A stretch of 64,000 bases of DNA from Solen grandis (taxonomy: Eukaryota > Mollusca > Bivalvia > Adapedonta > Solenidae). The stretch covers positions 19,041,214 to 19,105,213 of the forward strand of contig CM037778.1 in the NCBI GenBank assembly GCA_021229015.1, read 5' to 3'. The translations under genes were made by a program, and so were the position numbers. Within the stretch, counting starts at the first letter, position 1. Each line of letters starts with the position of its first letter. The notes beneath the pieces are model-generated. The model saw only the letters and a list, made by a program, of their open reading frames with translations. It made no database searches and had not been told where the DNA came from. Below, in pieces: positions 23,901 through 39,281 of the stretch.

Positions 23901-26900
23901 TTTTAACATCAATTTCTAAAATGCGTATGATTTCAAAAAATAGAAATATAATAATTGGAGTTACTTGCTTGACTAAAAACTGTTTCAGAACGCACCCCAT
24001 TTCCATCCCGCCACGCTACCGGATAGTTCTGTCGTCTATTGTCCTTTAGACAACAATTGCCAGGTGCAAATAGTCACAGAACAGTCAAACGGAAGTTGGT
24101 AAGTTTTCCTTTTTTCTGAAAGGAACGAAAGCAAGTTTAAGAAAACTTTTGTAGAACACACTTGTAAATGATTTTGATGTATTATTTAGTTATACTCATC
24201 CCATAATATATTAATCTAAACTCTAGAAGATGTGTGTTTGAAAAGAGGTGGACCTCATATTTATTCATCATTTATCTATTTCTTTCTCGAAGTCATATTC
24301 ACTCTTTTATTCGGTAATGGACAACAGTTATGCGATTCATTTAATTCTTAAATACACCACATACAAACATACATGTTTTTGAGTATACACCATAATTCAC
24401 TGAAACAAATTCATATCTAAAAACAATAAAAACAAACACTTTTGTAATGATTTGTAATTTCTGCCTTGATTAGCGCTCAGCCGAATGAATGCGGCGATGG
24501 AATGCCAGGTGTTCACGTGTTCCAGGTACAGAATACTAACGGGATGTGCATCACAAATGTGGGTATCAAATCCGGATCAGCTGCAAGCTCAAGTGATCTT
24601 TGTGTTTCACCAGGGTGAGATTTCTCTTTTCTGCCCTAATACTTTTGTGAGAGAAAGGACCCATTATCTATTTATGCCCTTTTGCAGACTGACCGTTCCA
24701 AGGCGGTAACTGTCGGTATTTCTCTATTTTATGTTATGTCCTGTCTTCGTTCTTTTTGACCATTTACATAAACCTTCTTCTATAGTAAGTTTATATAAAT
24801 ATATGTGAGATTTCCCATAAAACCGTTCTTCTTTTAAAGAAATCAATCATAAAATACATCAATGAAGCCTGAGAAATGGCTTAATCTGTTGTTTTTTAAC
24901 ATAATTTGTAATGCAAACAATTCTGAAATAAAGTGTGATTGAATGTGAATATAATTTGCATGTAATTATTATTCAAACTATATATTTTTGACGTAATTGA
25001 ATCACATTTGTATCTAAAATACAGAAATAACGTATCGCATACCCCCCCCCTCTTTTTTTGTCAGTAAAAGAGCAGTCAGCCATTAACACATTTTCTGTGT
25101 TGATAGAACAACATATTTTGCAATTAGTTAAATGTATGTTTAAGTTATGATCATTAATAGATTTAGTTGATTTACGTAAATATTTCCACTGTATTATCAT
25201 CTATTATTTTAGGCCTAACGGTGAAGAGAGATACTTCACAGTAGTGGCAAACAATACTACAGGTTTGTATTTTTCTAGCTCTGATATCTCAGATTATGCA
25301 TAATTACATTGTCTTCGTTTGATTTAACAGCAATTTCCAGTTACAAAGTCACTTCATACCAAATGTTTACTTTATTCTATTGCCATAATTATGACTGTTG
25401 TAACTTTCATTTATTTGAAATATTCCAGAGTTTGGACCCTGTCAGAAATTGCACTGTAAAAATGGTGGAGCATGCATGGGTGATACCGTGATGCCGAAGT
25501 GTGTTTGCAAAGTGGGATATGAAGGGACAAAATGTGATCAAGGTGACTGATATAACATTGAAACGGTAGCATTAGGTATTTTCAATTATAATAAGGAAAT
25601 GAAACGTGTGTTGGAAAATAAAGTGTTGTGTATACATAAAATCATAACACGCATTTCCAAAATTGCTAGATATATCGTTTTCAAAATATAGTGATAAAGT
25701 TCCAGAGAAGACAATTAATCAGGATAGCTTATTCAAATCTAAGATGATAACACTTTATGAAATGAGAGAAAAAAAAAATGTTTTATTGATAGTGTGAATT
25801 TTATACCCATTCTGATACTTTACTTTGTCACCACGTTTAACCAAATTTCAAGTAGGCATACCCTTTAAATACCTATGTTTAAATCCTTTAGACAATATAT
25901 TTATGTGATTTATGAACATATTTAAGTTGTTAAGGTAGACATTTTTCATTCATGATTAAGATTTGTTCTTCGAAGCAATGAACATGATCCGCTACTAGCA
26001 TATACGGCATTCCCAATAATGGAGACAAGCAAATGTTAACATACTGTCTAGATTCGTTGCTAGGTTTTAAAAAGACAAACGTTTTGACTGTATACGTTAA
26101 AATTGAATTACAATGGATCTCACTTATTACGAACATGGTTATAATGTAAAAACGGTTATAACGAAAGAAAATAAATTCCCCAACCTCCACCCTTCTTAAT
26201 TTATTTGTCTGGTCACACGGTTAGAATGAATTTTGATACAGCGAAAAAACGGTAAAACGTATGTTTTCTGAAGTGCCATGATACATATTTAAACGCAAAT
26301 TGGTTCGGGTTTATTGAATTCATTTTTGACATTACAACAAACAGACGACAGGTAATTGCCTTTGGCAGTTTATAACCGCTATCGATTATGATGGCTTGAT
26401 TTGTTATCACATATTTACTTGTGAAAAGTTTTAAAACTTGCTAAAAGGTGCTCCAATTATTTGTTTGTAAAGAAAAAAAAGACTTTCCCATGAAATTTGA
26501 CTTAATCTGATTCATTTCTAAGCGTTCATACATATTTTACTAAGTTATATTGAAAGAAAATGGATAGAGGTTTAAAACGTATAGCTACTACTTCAGAGAC
26601 TCAATTTGAATTCCTTATTGTTCAAAGGATTTAAAGAAAAAGGATATCGAGGAATTCCGCTTGGAATACCGCCTAGTTCTTTATCAACAATTTTAAAAAT
26701 TCGTGATTCATACCACGATTCTTCTCTCTAACCTTTTCACATTGTGTATTTGCGTCCGTTGTTTAACATTATTAGCATCATTGATTAAACTTAGCACCAT
26801 ATATTATGTTATGTCATATCATGTTTCAATATAGCAAAAAATGTTATGTCCAAGCTGTATAACGAAATTTCGCTGTATCGATACGACGAGAATCGGAAAC

Positions 26901-29900
26901 AACGAACCAAATTGCCGTGTCCTTAAAAATTTGTAATATGCTTGTTTCACTATACTTTAAAACAATATATAATTCAAATAACGATTAATCAAATCGAATT
27001 CAAATCCCACATAGCGGTAAGAAAATTGATTCAGGCAATACCTGCTAAGTGATATTTTGGCTATTCTCGCTGGCTATCGTGAAAAAATAATATAAACATA
27101 TCATGAGGTAGAAATTATTATTATTGTTATTGATCAAAGATTATGTCATGCCGTTTAGATTTAAAGTAATGTTTTATTTCTTCGTGCGATAATTGCAAAT
27201 CTCAGCTTCTCAGCTGAGTTTCTTTCAAATATGGTGTATATGCATTTACATTTATATTGCAATGTATTCAAATGCTTTTTATGCTATTTAGTGTGAACAC
27301 TAGGCTTTTCACTATGTTACAATACTTTTGTAACGATACTAAATAATTTATTATACGACTTATATTTTTGTTGTATTCTAAAATATTTTGTTTTTAAATA
27401 CGTATAGGAATTCACAGAATAATTGGATTTATTTATTGTAATATGTTTCAAGACATGTAAGGGGGTTAAGCTTCACAGACCTAAACTTGTTTCAAACATG
27501 TTTGAAGTTGCGTAAAATTATAATATATACACTAAGTATGACAGAGATATCACTCGATAGCGACAATACAGTATATGTCACTTAAAATATATTAATTACA
27601 TATATACTTATAATGAAATTTTTTCAGTTTTCTTTTTAATTTGTATAGCAATTATACCAGATCAACACTTACAAGGTGTAACTGGAACGTCAGTGGAAGC
27701 ATCTCAGAAGATAGATGGTCACAGTGGGATTCCATTGGAAATCAATTGCAAGGCTGGTCAATCCTGCATTATTCCAATCAGCTTCCAAGGTCAACCAGAT
27801 AAGCCGTAGGTTCATGATATTTGCGATAAGCCTTGGTGACTTGAGATTTACAGTGAAAGATTTGATAATTCTATTTCGTTTGATAAGTCAAAACTGTAGC
27901 AATCTTTATACGTGGATATACATTATTAAGAAAAAAATAAAGAATTTTCTCATTGAAATAAATTGGATATCTTTTACCTTGATAAGATATATTGGCTATA
28001 TCGGTTTTCTTGATATTGTACAAAATTTAATTTATTCAAGTCCCATTCTTGGTTACGTCGACCCAAAGTTGGACGTTGTTGATTCGTCAACAGTCGAAAC
28101 TCCAGACGGCAACCAAAGCAATCATCACACGGCCTTGACAACGATTAAACCATCGGAACCAGGGAACCACAAAATATGTCTCCAGACAACACAAGATGGA
28201 ACAGAAAATAGGTACATATTCAAAGTTGTGTCAGTCGAGAATTTCTATGAAAGTTGCCTGTCATTTAAGATTTTAGGATAGAGAAGTTTTGATCATGTAT
28301 CGTTATGCAAATACATGTATACAATTGTAGTCATTGAAACAAATCAATAATAATCACCATTAACTGGTTAAAGTTCTGCATAATAATTATCATTTATTTT
28401 AATACTCATATTCATAATGATATAAATTGTTGGGAAAAGCTGAAGTTAAGATTAAGATATTCTGTTCTATATCAAGTAATGAATGGCGTACTGTTCGCAT
28501 CTCGGATTTAACGTTATAGGAATATCAAGTATGTAATAAGTAAAATTCTAACATTAATTTTCTATCGATGTTAGTTTTTGTTTTTATTTTATATCCTGCA
28601 AATCTAATTTTTAGCATGAATATTGATGAGGTGTGCGTCATGGTCAATGTCGCTGCAAACACAGGTATGTTCTACACGATTACTTATTTATGTACTCACT
28701 TCTTTTGATTACCTTTTGAGAGAGATATGTTCTTTTCTTATTTTGAAATTCATTTTTCAGGAATTAAACAAATAAAGAACTATGTGGCTTACCATTGAAC
28801 ATTTTAAAGTCAATTTAAATCTACTTAATCTATTCATTTATTTCTTTAAATCAATTTAGTTGTTGGTTAACAGAGATTTTAACTTCAGTTATGTTTATCA
28901 TATTTAAGATTTAATCAAATGAGGGTATTTTTTTTTTAATACAGTTGGTCCTTAGAAGTATATAATCTTTATGAATGGTAGTACTATGAAGACAATAATA
29001 TCATTCTAAAATTAGAGATGCTGTTAAACGAATTTCATTTTACTTCAGGGCCAAGTGTCATTCCAGATCCAGTAAGTAGTTTATTGTATGTTTTCTTTAT
29101 TGACCCATTATATCATTAAAATGAATTTATGTTGAGTATCAAATATTGTCTTAATGTAAATAGTCCTTGACGATTGAATTATAAAGCATTTCGATCAGGT
29201 CTTTGAAAACAAGCATCTAAATGATAACCAGCTCGCTTTGTCGGGCTACTTTAGTTGGTATTTTTATTAAAAAAAAGATCAAATTTGAATGAAATAAACT
29301 ATACACAAGAAACTACTCATTATGATATATATTAATTGAAATCATTTCTCTTTAACAGTCCAAACCTCATTTTCACAACGAGGCGTTACCAAATGGTTCA
29401 AAAGTGTCGTGTCAACTTAATTCTGTCTGCCAGATACAAGTTGTTACGGAAGCCGACAACGGAACGTGGTACGCTCAAATTCTTTAGATAGGAATAGTTA
29501 ATATTCATGTAAGGAGTCTTAAATCTTGTTTTGAAATTTAATATATCTCATCGGGTTTGAGTAATTCAAACAAACGCAGTTCCCCATATATTTGCCGAAA
29601 ATATATTTTACAATTCAAAGTTTATGTCATTCTGTAGCCAACGACCCAAGGAGTGTGGTGACGGTCTACCTGGAGTTCATGTATTTGAACCAACGGAAGT
29701 GAAAGGAAAATGTTTTACGAATGTTGGATATAAAACAAGCGCAGTACCAGGTTCCCATGATCTTTGTTTGTCTTCAGGGTGAGTATTTCTCAGTTAAATT
29801 CATACTGTACAATCATTAATATTCGTTGACATTAAATTTCTTTGATTATGTACCTAAGGGAATTCTGTGTGTACATTCATTCGTGGATCTATTGAATTGA

Positions 29901-32900
29901 TATATTGATTATGTCATGTATTACCCAATTTTAAATTAAATAGTAATTTCATATTTTACTGAGATCTCTTAATCCTTATACAAATATAAAGAAAATTTGC
30001 ATTGGTTTCTACTCAGGCAAAACGGCGAAGAAAGACAATACATCATAGAAACAAAGACCAATTCAGGTGAAAATACGTTATATCACATTTGTTATTATTT
30101 CAATCATTTATCTGCTTAAGACATTATATGCTCCTATATCTATTTCACATGCTCATAAAATTATATTCTACATCAACCATTAGCATCAATGTATTTAAGA
30201 AAGATTTTTTTTCAATTTATGTCTACGTCAAATTTACTCTTACAAAATGTTATTTAAAAATAATAAAATATTAAATAAAGTATTGAAAAGGTCATTAAAT
30301 GAAATGACTGTCATTAATTGCATTCTTCATAAAACCGAAATATCTAACAAATATTATTGTTCAGAGTTCTAAATAATATTAGCATAATTACATTTCTGTA
30401 TTTTCATTTTTTTTTCTTATTAAGATAGTAATTTTTGCTTCGTTTTAGAACAACTATGATTTATAAATTTCTCATAAAGTTGATGTAAAAAGTACAAAAG
30501 ACATACCTCAATTAAGTTGCAATTCAGATAAACAGTTGTTCAATTTTCAAGAATTTGGGCCATGCCAAAAACTTCATTGTAAAAATGGCGGAGCATGTAA
30601 AAGTGATGACAACAATGACGCCAAATGTGTGTGCAAAATCGGATATGATGGTCCGGAGTGCAGTACAGGTATTTTTATGTCTATTACTATATTTTTCATC
30701 AGATCAGATTCCGATGTTTCCTCCAAATATTTAATTTAAAAAATCGGCAAAAACAATATATCGGATTTGTTTATTCATTTCTGATCTCAGTCTAATTATC
30801 TTTAAGGCATATACTAGTACATTGTTTCTCTACCATATCTTCAACTTTAAAAAAAAAACTTTATGAAATGTATTCATCAAAATGACATAAAGAAACAAAC
30901 TACGGCTCATCTAATATTTTTTACACATTGTCAGCAAACCCACCAGTCGATCACCTGCCAGGTGTAAAAGGAACGTCAATAGAAGCATCTCAGAAGATAG
31001 ATGGTCACTGTGGGATTCCATTGGAAATCAATTGCAAGGCTGGTCAATCCTGCATAATTCCAATCAGCTTCCAAGGTCAACCAAATAAGCCGTAGGTTCA
31101 TGGTATTTGCGATAAGCCTTGGGGGCTTGAGATTTACATTGATAGATTTGATAATTCTATTTCGTTTGATAAGTCAAAACTGTAGCAATCATTATTTATG
31201 GATATACATTATTAAGAACAAAATAAAGAACTTTCTCATTGAAATAAATTGGATATCTTTTAACTTGATAAGATATATTGGTTATATCGGTTTTCTTGAT
31301 ATTGTACAAAATTTTATTTATTCAAGTCCCATTCTTGGTTACGTCGACCCAAAGTTGGACGTTGTTGATTCGTCAACAGTCGAAACACCAGACGGCAACC
31401 AAAGCGATCATCACACGGCCTTGACAACGATTAAACCATCGGAACCAGGGAACCACAAAATATGTCTCCAGACAACACAAGATGGAACAGAAAATAGGTA
31501 AATCTTCAAAGCTGTGTCGGTCGAGAATTTCTTTGAAAGTTGCCTGTCATTTAAGATTTTAGGATAGAGAAGTTTTGATCATGTATCGTTATGCAAATTC
31601 ATGTATACAATTGTAGTCATTTAAACAAATCTATGATAATCACCATTAACTGGTTAAAGTTCTGCATAATAAATTATCATTTATTTTACACATTCATATT
31701 CAAATGATATAAATTGTTGCGGAAAAGCTGAAGTTATGTAACAACATTCTGTTCTATATTAAGTAATGAATGGCGTACTGTTCGCATCTCGGATTTAACG
31801 TTATAGGAATATCAAGTATGTAATAAGTAAAATTCTAACATTAATTTTCTATCGATGTGAGTTTTTGTTTTTATTTTATTCTGCAAATCTAATTTTTAGC
31901 ATGAATATTGATGAGGTGTGCGTCATGGTCAATGTCGCTGCAAACACAGGTATGTTCTACACGATTACTTATTTATGTACTCACTTCTTTTGATTACCTT
32001 TTGAGAGAGATATGTTCTTTTCTTATTTTGAAATTCGTTTTTCAGGAATTAAACAAATAAAGAACTATGTGGCTTACCATTGAACATTTTAAAGTCAATT
32101 TAAATCTACTTAATCTATTCATTTATTTCTTTAAATCAATTTAGTTGTTGGTTAACAGAGATTTTAACTTCAGTTATGTTTATCATATTTAAGAATTTCA
32201 ATCAAATGAGGCATGTGGTTTTAAGTATATGCATTTTTATCTACATTGTTTAATACAGTTGGTCCTTAGAAGTATATAATCTTTATGAATGGTAGTACTA
32301 TGAAGACGATAATATCATTCTAAAATTAGAGATGCTGTTAAACGAATTTCATTTTACTTCAGGGCCAAGTGTCATTCCAGATCCAGTAAGTAGTTTATTG
32401 TATTTTTTCTTTATTGACCCATTATATCATTGAAATGAATTTATGTTGAGTATCAAATATTGTCTTAATGTAATTAGTCCTTGACGATTGAATTATAAAG
32501 CATTTCGATCAGGTCTTTGAAAACAAGCATCTAAATGATAACCAGCTCGCTTTGTCGGGCTACTTTAGTTGGTATTTTTATAAAAAAAGATAAAATTTGA
32601 ATGAAATAAACTATACACAAGAAACTACTCATTATGATATGTATTAATTGAAATCATTTCTCTTTAACAGTCTAAACCTCATTTTCACAACGAGGCGTTA
32701 CCAAATGGTTCAAAAGTGTCGTGTCAACTTAATTCTGTCTGCCAGATACAAGTTGTTACGGAAGCCGACAACGGAACGTGGTACGCTCAAATTCTTTAGA
32801 TAGGAATAGTTAATATTCATGTAAGGAGTCTTAAATCTTGTTTTGAAATTTAATATATCTCATCGGGTTTGAGTAATTCAAACAAACGCAGTTCCCCATA

Positions 32901-35900
32901 TATTTGCCGAAAATATATTTTACAATTCAAAGTTTATGTCATTCTGTAGCCAACGACCCAAAGAGTGTGGTGACGGTCTACCTGGAGTTCATGTATTTGA
33001 ACCAACGGAAGTGGAAGGAAAATGTTTTACGAATGTTGGATATAAAACAAGCGCAGTACCAGGTTCCCATGATCTTTGTTTGTCTTCAGGGTGAGTATTT
33101 CTCAGTTAAATTCATACTGTACAGTCATTAATATTCGTTGACATTAAATTTCTTTGATTATGTACCTAAGGGAATTCTGTGTGTACATTCATTCGTGGGT
33201 CTATTGAATTGATATATTGATTATGTCATGTTTTACCCAATTTTAAATTAAATAGTAATTTCATATTTTACTGAGATCTCTTAATCCTTATACAAATATA
33301 AAGAAAATTTACATTGGTTTCTACTCAGGCAAAACGGCGAAGAAAGACAATACATCATAGAAACAAAGACCAATTCAGGTGAAAATACGTTATATCACAT
33401 TTGTTATTATTTCAATCATTTATCTGCTTAAGACATTATATGCTCCTATATCTATTTCACATGCTCATAAAATTATATTCTACATCAACCATTAGCATCA
33501 ATGTATTTAAGAAAGATTTTTTTTCAATTTATGTCTACGTCAAATTTACTCCTACAAAATGTTATTTAAAAATAATAAAATATTAAATAAAGTATTGAAA
33601 AGGTCATTAAATGAAATGACTGTCATTAATCGCATTCTTCATAAAACCGAAATATCTAACAAATATTATTGTTCAGAGTTCTGAATAATATTAGCATAAT
33701 TACATTTCTGTATTTTCATTTTTTTTTCTTATTAAGATAGTAATCTTTGCTTCGTTTTAGAACAACTATGATTTATAAATTTCTCATAAAGTTGATGTAA
33801 AAAGTACAAAAGACATACCTCAATTTAGTTGCAATTCAGATAAACAGTTGTTCAATTTTCAAGAATTTGGGCCATGCCAAAAACTTCATTGTAAAAATGG
33901 CGGAGCATGTAAAAGTGATGACAACAATGACGCCAAATGTGTGTGCAAAATCGGATATGATGGTCCGGAGTGCAGTACAGGTATTTTTATGTCTATTACT
34001 ATATTTTTCATCAGATCAGATTCCGATGTTTCCTCCAAATATTTAATTTAAAAAACGGCAAAAACAATATATCGGATTTGTTTATTCATTTCTGATCTCA
34101 GTCTAATTATCTTTAAGGCATATACTAGTACATTGTTTCTCTACCATATCTTCAACTTTAAAAAAACAACTTTATGAAATGTATTCATCAAAATGACATA
34201 AAGAAACAAACTACGGCTCATCTAATATTTTTTACACATTGTCAGCAAACCCACCAGTCGATCACCTGCCAGGTGTAAAAGGAACGTCAATAGAAGCATC
34301 TCAGAAGATAGATGGTCACTGTGGGATTCCATTGGAAATCAATTGCAAGGCTGGTCAATCCTGCATAATTCCAATCAGCTTCCAAGGTCAACCAAATAAG
34401 CCGTAGGTTCATGGTATTTGCGATAAGCCTTGGGCTTGAGATTTACATTGATAGATTTGATAATTCTATTTCGTTTGATAAGTCAAAACTGTAGCAATCA
34501 TTATTTATGGATATACATTATTAAGAACAAAATAAAGAACTTTCTCATTGAAATAAATTGGATATCTTTTAACTTGATAAGATATATTGGTTATATCGGT
34601 TTTCTTGATATTGTACAAAATTTTATTTATTCAAGTCCCATTCTTGGTTACGTCGACCCAAAGTTGGACGTTGTTGATTCGTCAACAGTCGAAACACCAG
34701 ACGGCAACCAAAGCGATCATCACACGGCCTTGACAACGATTAAACCATCGGAACCAGGGAACCACAAAATATGTCTCCAGACAACACAAGATGGAACAGA
34801 AAATAGGTAAATCTTCAAAGCTGTGTCGGTCGAGAATTTCTTTGAAAGTTGCCTGTCATTTAATTTTAGGAAACATGTATAATTGTAGTCATTAAACAAA
34901 TCTATGATAACCATTAATGGTTAAAGTTCTGCATAATAAATTATCATTTATTTTACACATTCATATTCAAATGATATAAATTGTTGCGGAAAAGCTGAAG
35001 TTATGTAACAACATTCTGTTCTATATTAAGTAATGAATGGCGTACTGTTCGCATCTCGGATTTAACGTTATAGGAATATCAAGTATGTAATAAGTAAAAT
35101 TCTAACATTAATTTTCTATCGATGTGAGTTTTTGTTTTTATTTTATTCTGCAAATCTAATTTTTAGCATGAATATTGATGAGGTGTGCGTCATGGTCAAT
35201 GTCGCTGCAAACACAGGTATGTTCTACACGATTACTTATTTATGTACTCACTTCTTTTGATTACCTTTTGAGAGAGATATGTTCTTTTCTTATTTTGAAA
35301 TTCATTTTTCAGGAATTAAACAAATAAAGAACTATGTGGCTTACCATTGAACATTTTAAAGTCAATTTAAATCTACTTAATCTATTCATTTATTTCTTTA
35401 AATCAATTTAGTTGTTGGTTAACAGAGATTTTAACTTCAGTTATGTTTATCATATTTAAGAATTTCAATCAAATGAGGCATGTGGTTTTAAGTATATGCA
35501 TTTTTATCTACATTGTTTAATACAGTTGGTCCTTAGAAGTATATAATCTTTATGAATGGTAGTACTATGAAGACAATAATATCATTCTAAAATTAGAGAT
35601 GCTGTTAAACGAATTTCATTTTACTTCAGGGCCAAGTGTCATTCCAGATCCAGTAAGTAGTTTATTGTATGTTTTCTTTATTGACCCATTATATCATTAA
35701 AATGAATTTATGTTGAGTATCAAATATTGTCTTAATGTAAATAGTCCTTGACGATTGAATTATAAAGCATTTCGATCAGGTCTTTGAAAACAAGCATCTA
35801 AATGATAACCAGCTCGCTTTGTCGGGCTACTTTAGTTGGTATTTTTATTTAAAAAAAAGATCAAATTTGAATGAAATAAACTATACACAAGAAACTACTC

Positions 35901-38900
35901 ATTATGATATGTATTAATTGAAATCATTTCTCTTTAACAGTCTAAACCTCATTTTCACAACGAGGCGTTACCAAATGGTTCAAAAGTGTCGTGTCAACTT
36001 AATTCTGTCTGCCAGATACAAGTTGTTACGGAAGCCGACAACGGAACGTGGTACGCTCAAATTCTTTAGATAGGAATAGTTAATATTCATGTAAGGAGTC
36101 TTAAATCTTGTTTTGAAATTTAATATATCTCATCGGGTTTGAGTAATTCAAACAAACGCAGTTCCCTATATATTTGCCGAAAATATATTTTACAATTCAA
36201 AGTTTATGTCATTCTGTAGCCAACGACCCAAGGAGTGTGGTGACGGTCTACCTGGAGTTCATGTATTTGAACCAACGGAAGTGAAAGGAAAATGTTTTAC
36301 GAATGTTGGATATAAAACAAGCGCAGTACCAGGTTCCCATGATCTTTGTTTGTCTTCAGGGTGAGTATTTCTCAGTTAAATTCATACTGTACAGTCATTA
36401 ATATTCGTTGACATTAAATTTCTTTGATTATGTACCTAAGGGAATTCTGTGTGTACATTCATTCGTGGATCTATTGAATTGATATATTGATTATGTCATG
36501 TTTTACCAAATTTTAAATTAAATAGTAATTTCATATTTTACTGAGATCTCTTAATCCTTATACAAATATAAAGAAAATTTGCATTGGTTTCTACTCAGGC
36601 AAAACGGCGAAGAAAGACAATACATCATAGAAACAAAGACCAATTCAGGTGAAAATACGTTATATCACATTTGTTATTATTTCAATCATTTATCTGCTTA
36701 AGACATTATATAATACTATATTTTAAAATTAATGAAATGACTGTCATTAATTGCATTCTTCATAAAACCGAAATATCTAACAAATATTATTGTTCAGAGT
36801 TCTGAATAATATTAGCATAATTACATTTCTGTATTTTCATTTTTTTTTCTTATTAAGATAGTAATTTTTGCTTCGTTTTAGAACAACTATGATTTATAAA
36901 TTTCTCATAAAGTTGATGTAAAAAGTACAAAAGACATACCTCAATTTAGTTGCAATTCAGATAAACAGTTGTTCAATTTTCAAGAATTTGGGCCATGCCA
37001 AAAACTTCATTGTAAAAATGGCGGAGCATGTAAAAGTGATGACAACAATGACGCCAAATGTGTGTGCAAAATCGGATATGATGGTCAGGAATGTGAAACA
37101 GGTATTTATTGTTCGTTTTCATAATAAATTTAAACATTTCATTAAAACCTATACATAATTTTATTGAAAATAATGATTACTTATTATACCGTAAACTTAT
37201 ACTAATTTTCACGTTATAATCATGCATTTTAATTGTTGTTCAGTATATTTTGAAATCTAGCTTAACTATTTGATATAAACGCATTTTAAAAAGCGCTCCA
37301 GCCAGATGAACACCTACCTGGTGTAGCTGGAACGTCGATAGATGCGTCACAGAAGATAGACGGCCACAGTGGAATCCCAGTGGAAATCAACTGTGAAGCT
37401 GGTCACTTCTGTACCATTCCAATAAGTTACAATGGCCAATTAGACAAACCGTACGTATATGAAATATAAATAATACGATATATCATTTTCAGTTTATAAA
37501 TTCGAGCAGTATAAATAGTTTTTGTTGTTTTTATTTTCTATTTCGTTTTTGTTAATTTGTTTAGTGAAAGCAGTTTACAATCGTTGTAAGATCTTGAATA
37601 CACAGCGCATAATTTCAATTTATTTAAAACGTGTATTTATCATTTAGTATTATGATAAGCCTAAATACATGTTCATCATAAGAAATACACAATTAATATT
37701 TTTGGAGTGCGGGGACTCTAGTTTTGATATCATATTTTCCATTCAGCCCAATATTTGGATACGTCGATCCAAAATTGAATGCTGTTGCCTCATCGACGGT
37801 CGAAACTCCAGACAAACCCAATCTTCACACGTCTTTCACAACCATTAATCCATCGGAACCTGGTGATCACAAGATTTGTCTTCAGACAACAGAAGATGGA
37901 ACAGAAAATAGGTGAATATGTTCCATATGTTGTTGTGTTGTGTTGTTGCTGTTTTGAGGGGGATAGGTGGGGTGTTGTTGTTCTTTTAATATACAATTTT
38001 ATTCACTCTTTTTATCTTTTTATACTTTAGTCTTTGAATAAAAAGTTATTATCAAACTACACAAATAGCATACATATGCACTGTCTTAAAGCAAAGTTTG
38101 ACTCCTAATGATGCTTTATCATCCAGATAAAACAAGTAAACTGAAGCGTACAAACAAGTGTAACGAAATACGCCACGCAAACGAGCACAATATACTGTAA
38201 TTAACTTAGCTTTATCAGTCCCAGTAAAACATCTATTCCATCATTTCAGCGTGAATGTGGATGAAGTGTGTGTCACAGTAAAAGTTACTGCAAATACAGG
38301 TAAACCTTAACGTTATGTTAATCCTGTTGTGACCTTTATTATCGGTTCAGGTCATGCATCGATTTGCAACCATATAATAGTTTCAAAATGTGTTTTAATC
38401 TTATTTCTTATTAGAAAGTATAATTTACAGCATAGTAAGCACATAATTTAGACAAAACTCACTTAACGAATATAAGTATTACTATCTATAGCCTTCACAC
38501 GCACATGTGCTTAAATTTTATGATATCCAGTACTAAGAAATAAATTACAATAAAACACGTCATATTTTATTTTGAGTAACAATGAAACTACTTTTAAGTT
38601 TTCATCGTTGCTGATAATGATATCAATAAAGTAAAATAACTTGCATATAACATGTAAATGTCATATAAGTATATATAAAATATACTATTTTTCCATCACA
38701 TGCAAATACTGATTTCTTTTTCAGGGACTAGTGTTACTCCGGATCCGGTACGCATATTTTCATTAAAGTCTCAGGAAAATAATAATCTTACATATAATTA
38801 TTTGGATTTTTCTGCATAATCATTGATGTTATAGGGCATAAAAGTACAGGTTTCCATACATTTTAACTAACATGTTTAATTCTATCCTGAAAGTTGCTGA

Positions 38901-39232
38901 CGGCACGTAATGTATTATTGTTTCTCAATTCAGACTAAGCCTCACTTTCACAATTCGGCTTTACCAGATGGCTCCAAAGTGTCATGTCCACTGAACTCCG
39001 TCTGCCAAGTGCAAGTTGTGACGGAACCAAACAATGGAAAGTGGTAAACAGTCTCTCTTCTATATGAATAAAGAAATGTTCATTTGATGTTTGATAGGCA
39101 TTATATTCCCAGTGGTGAAAGTTTAGTTTCTTATGGCTTTTTTCGACAGATACTGTACTACATCACTGCGATATCACGCCGTGGATATGTGGAATGATAC
39201 CAAACCTATTCACATTATCCTGATATTGAACC

Positions 39233-39281
<49 letters not shown>

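Noticed and set aside
27715..28281. Long open frame running through the intron before unit 3 e2 (same in units 4 and 5)
   Set aside because: The intron happens to be open in the e2 frame, but reading on from e1 meets TAG at its first intron codon (CC-GTAG), and the intron part codes only a hydrophobic AT-rich string. GT and AG sites plus phase conservation define e1 and e2 clearly.
37294..37310. Alternative acceptor CTCCAG for unit 6 e1
   Set aside because: It would read CC-AGA-TGA, a stop at once; the upstream AAAAAG acceptor restores the standard e1 start and length of 157 nt.
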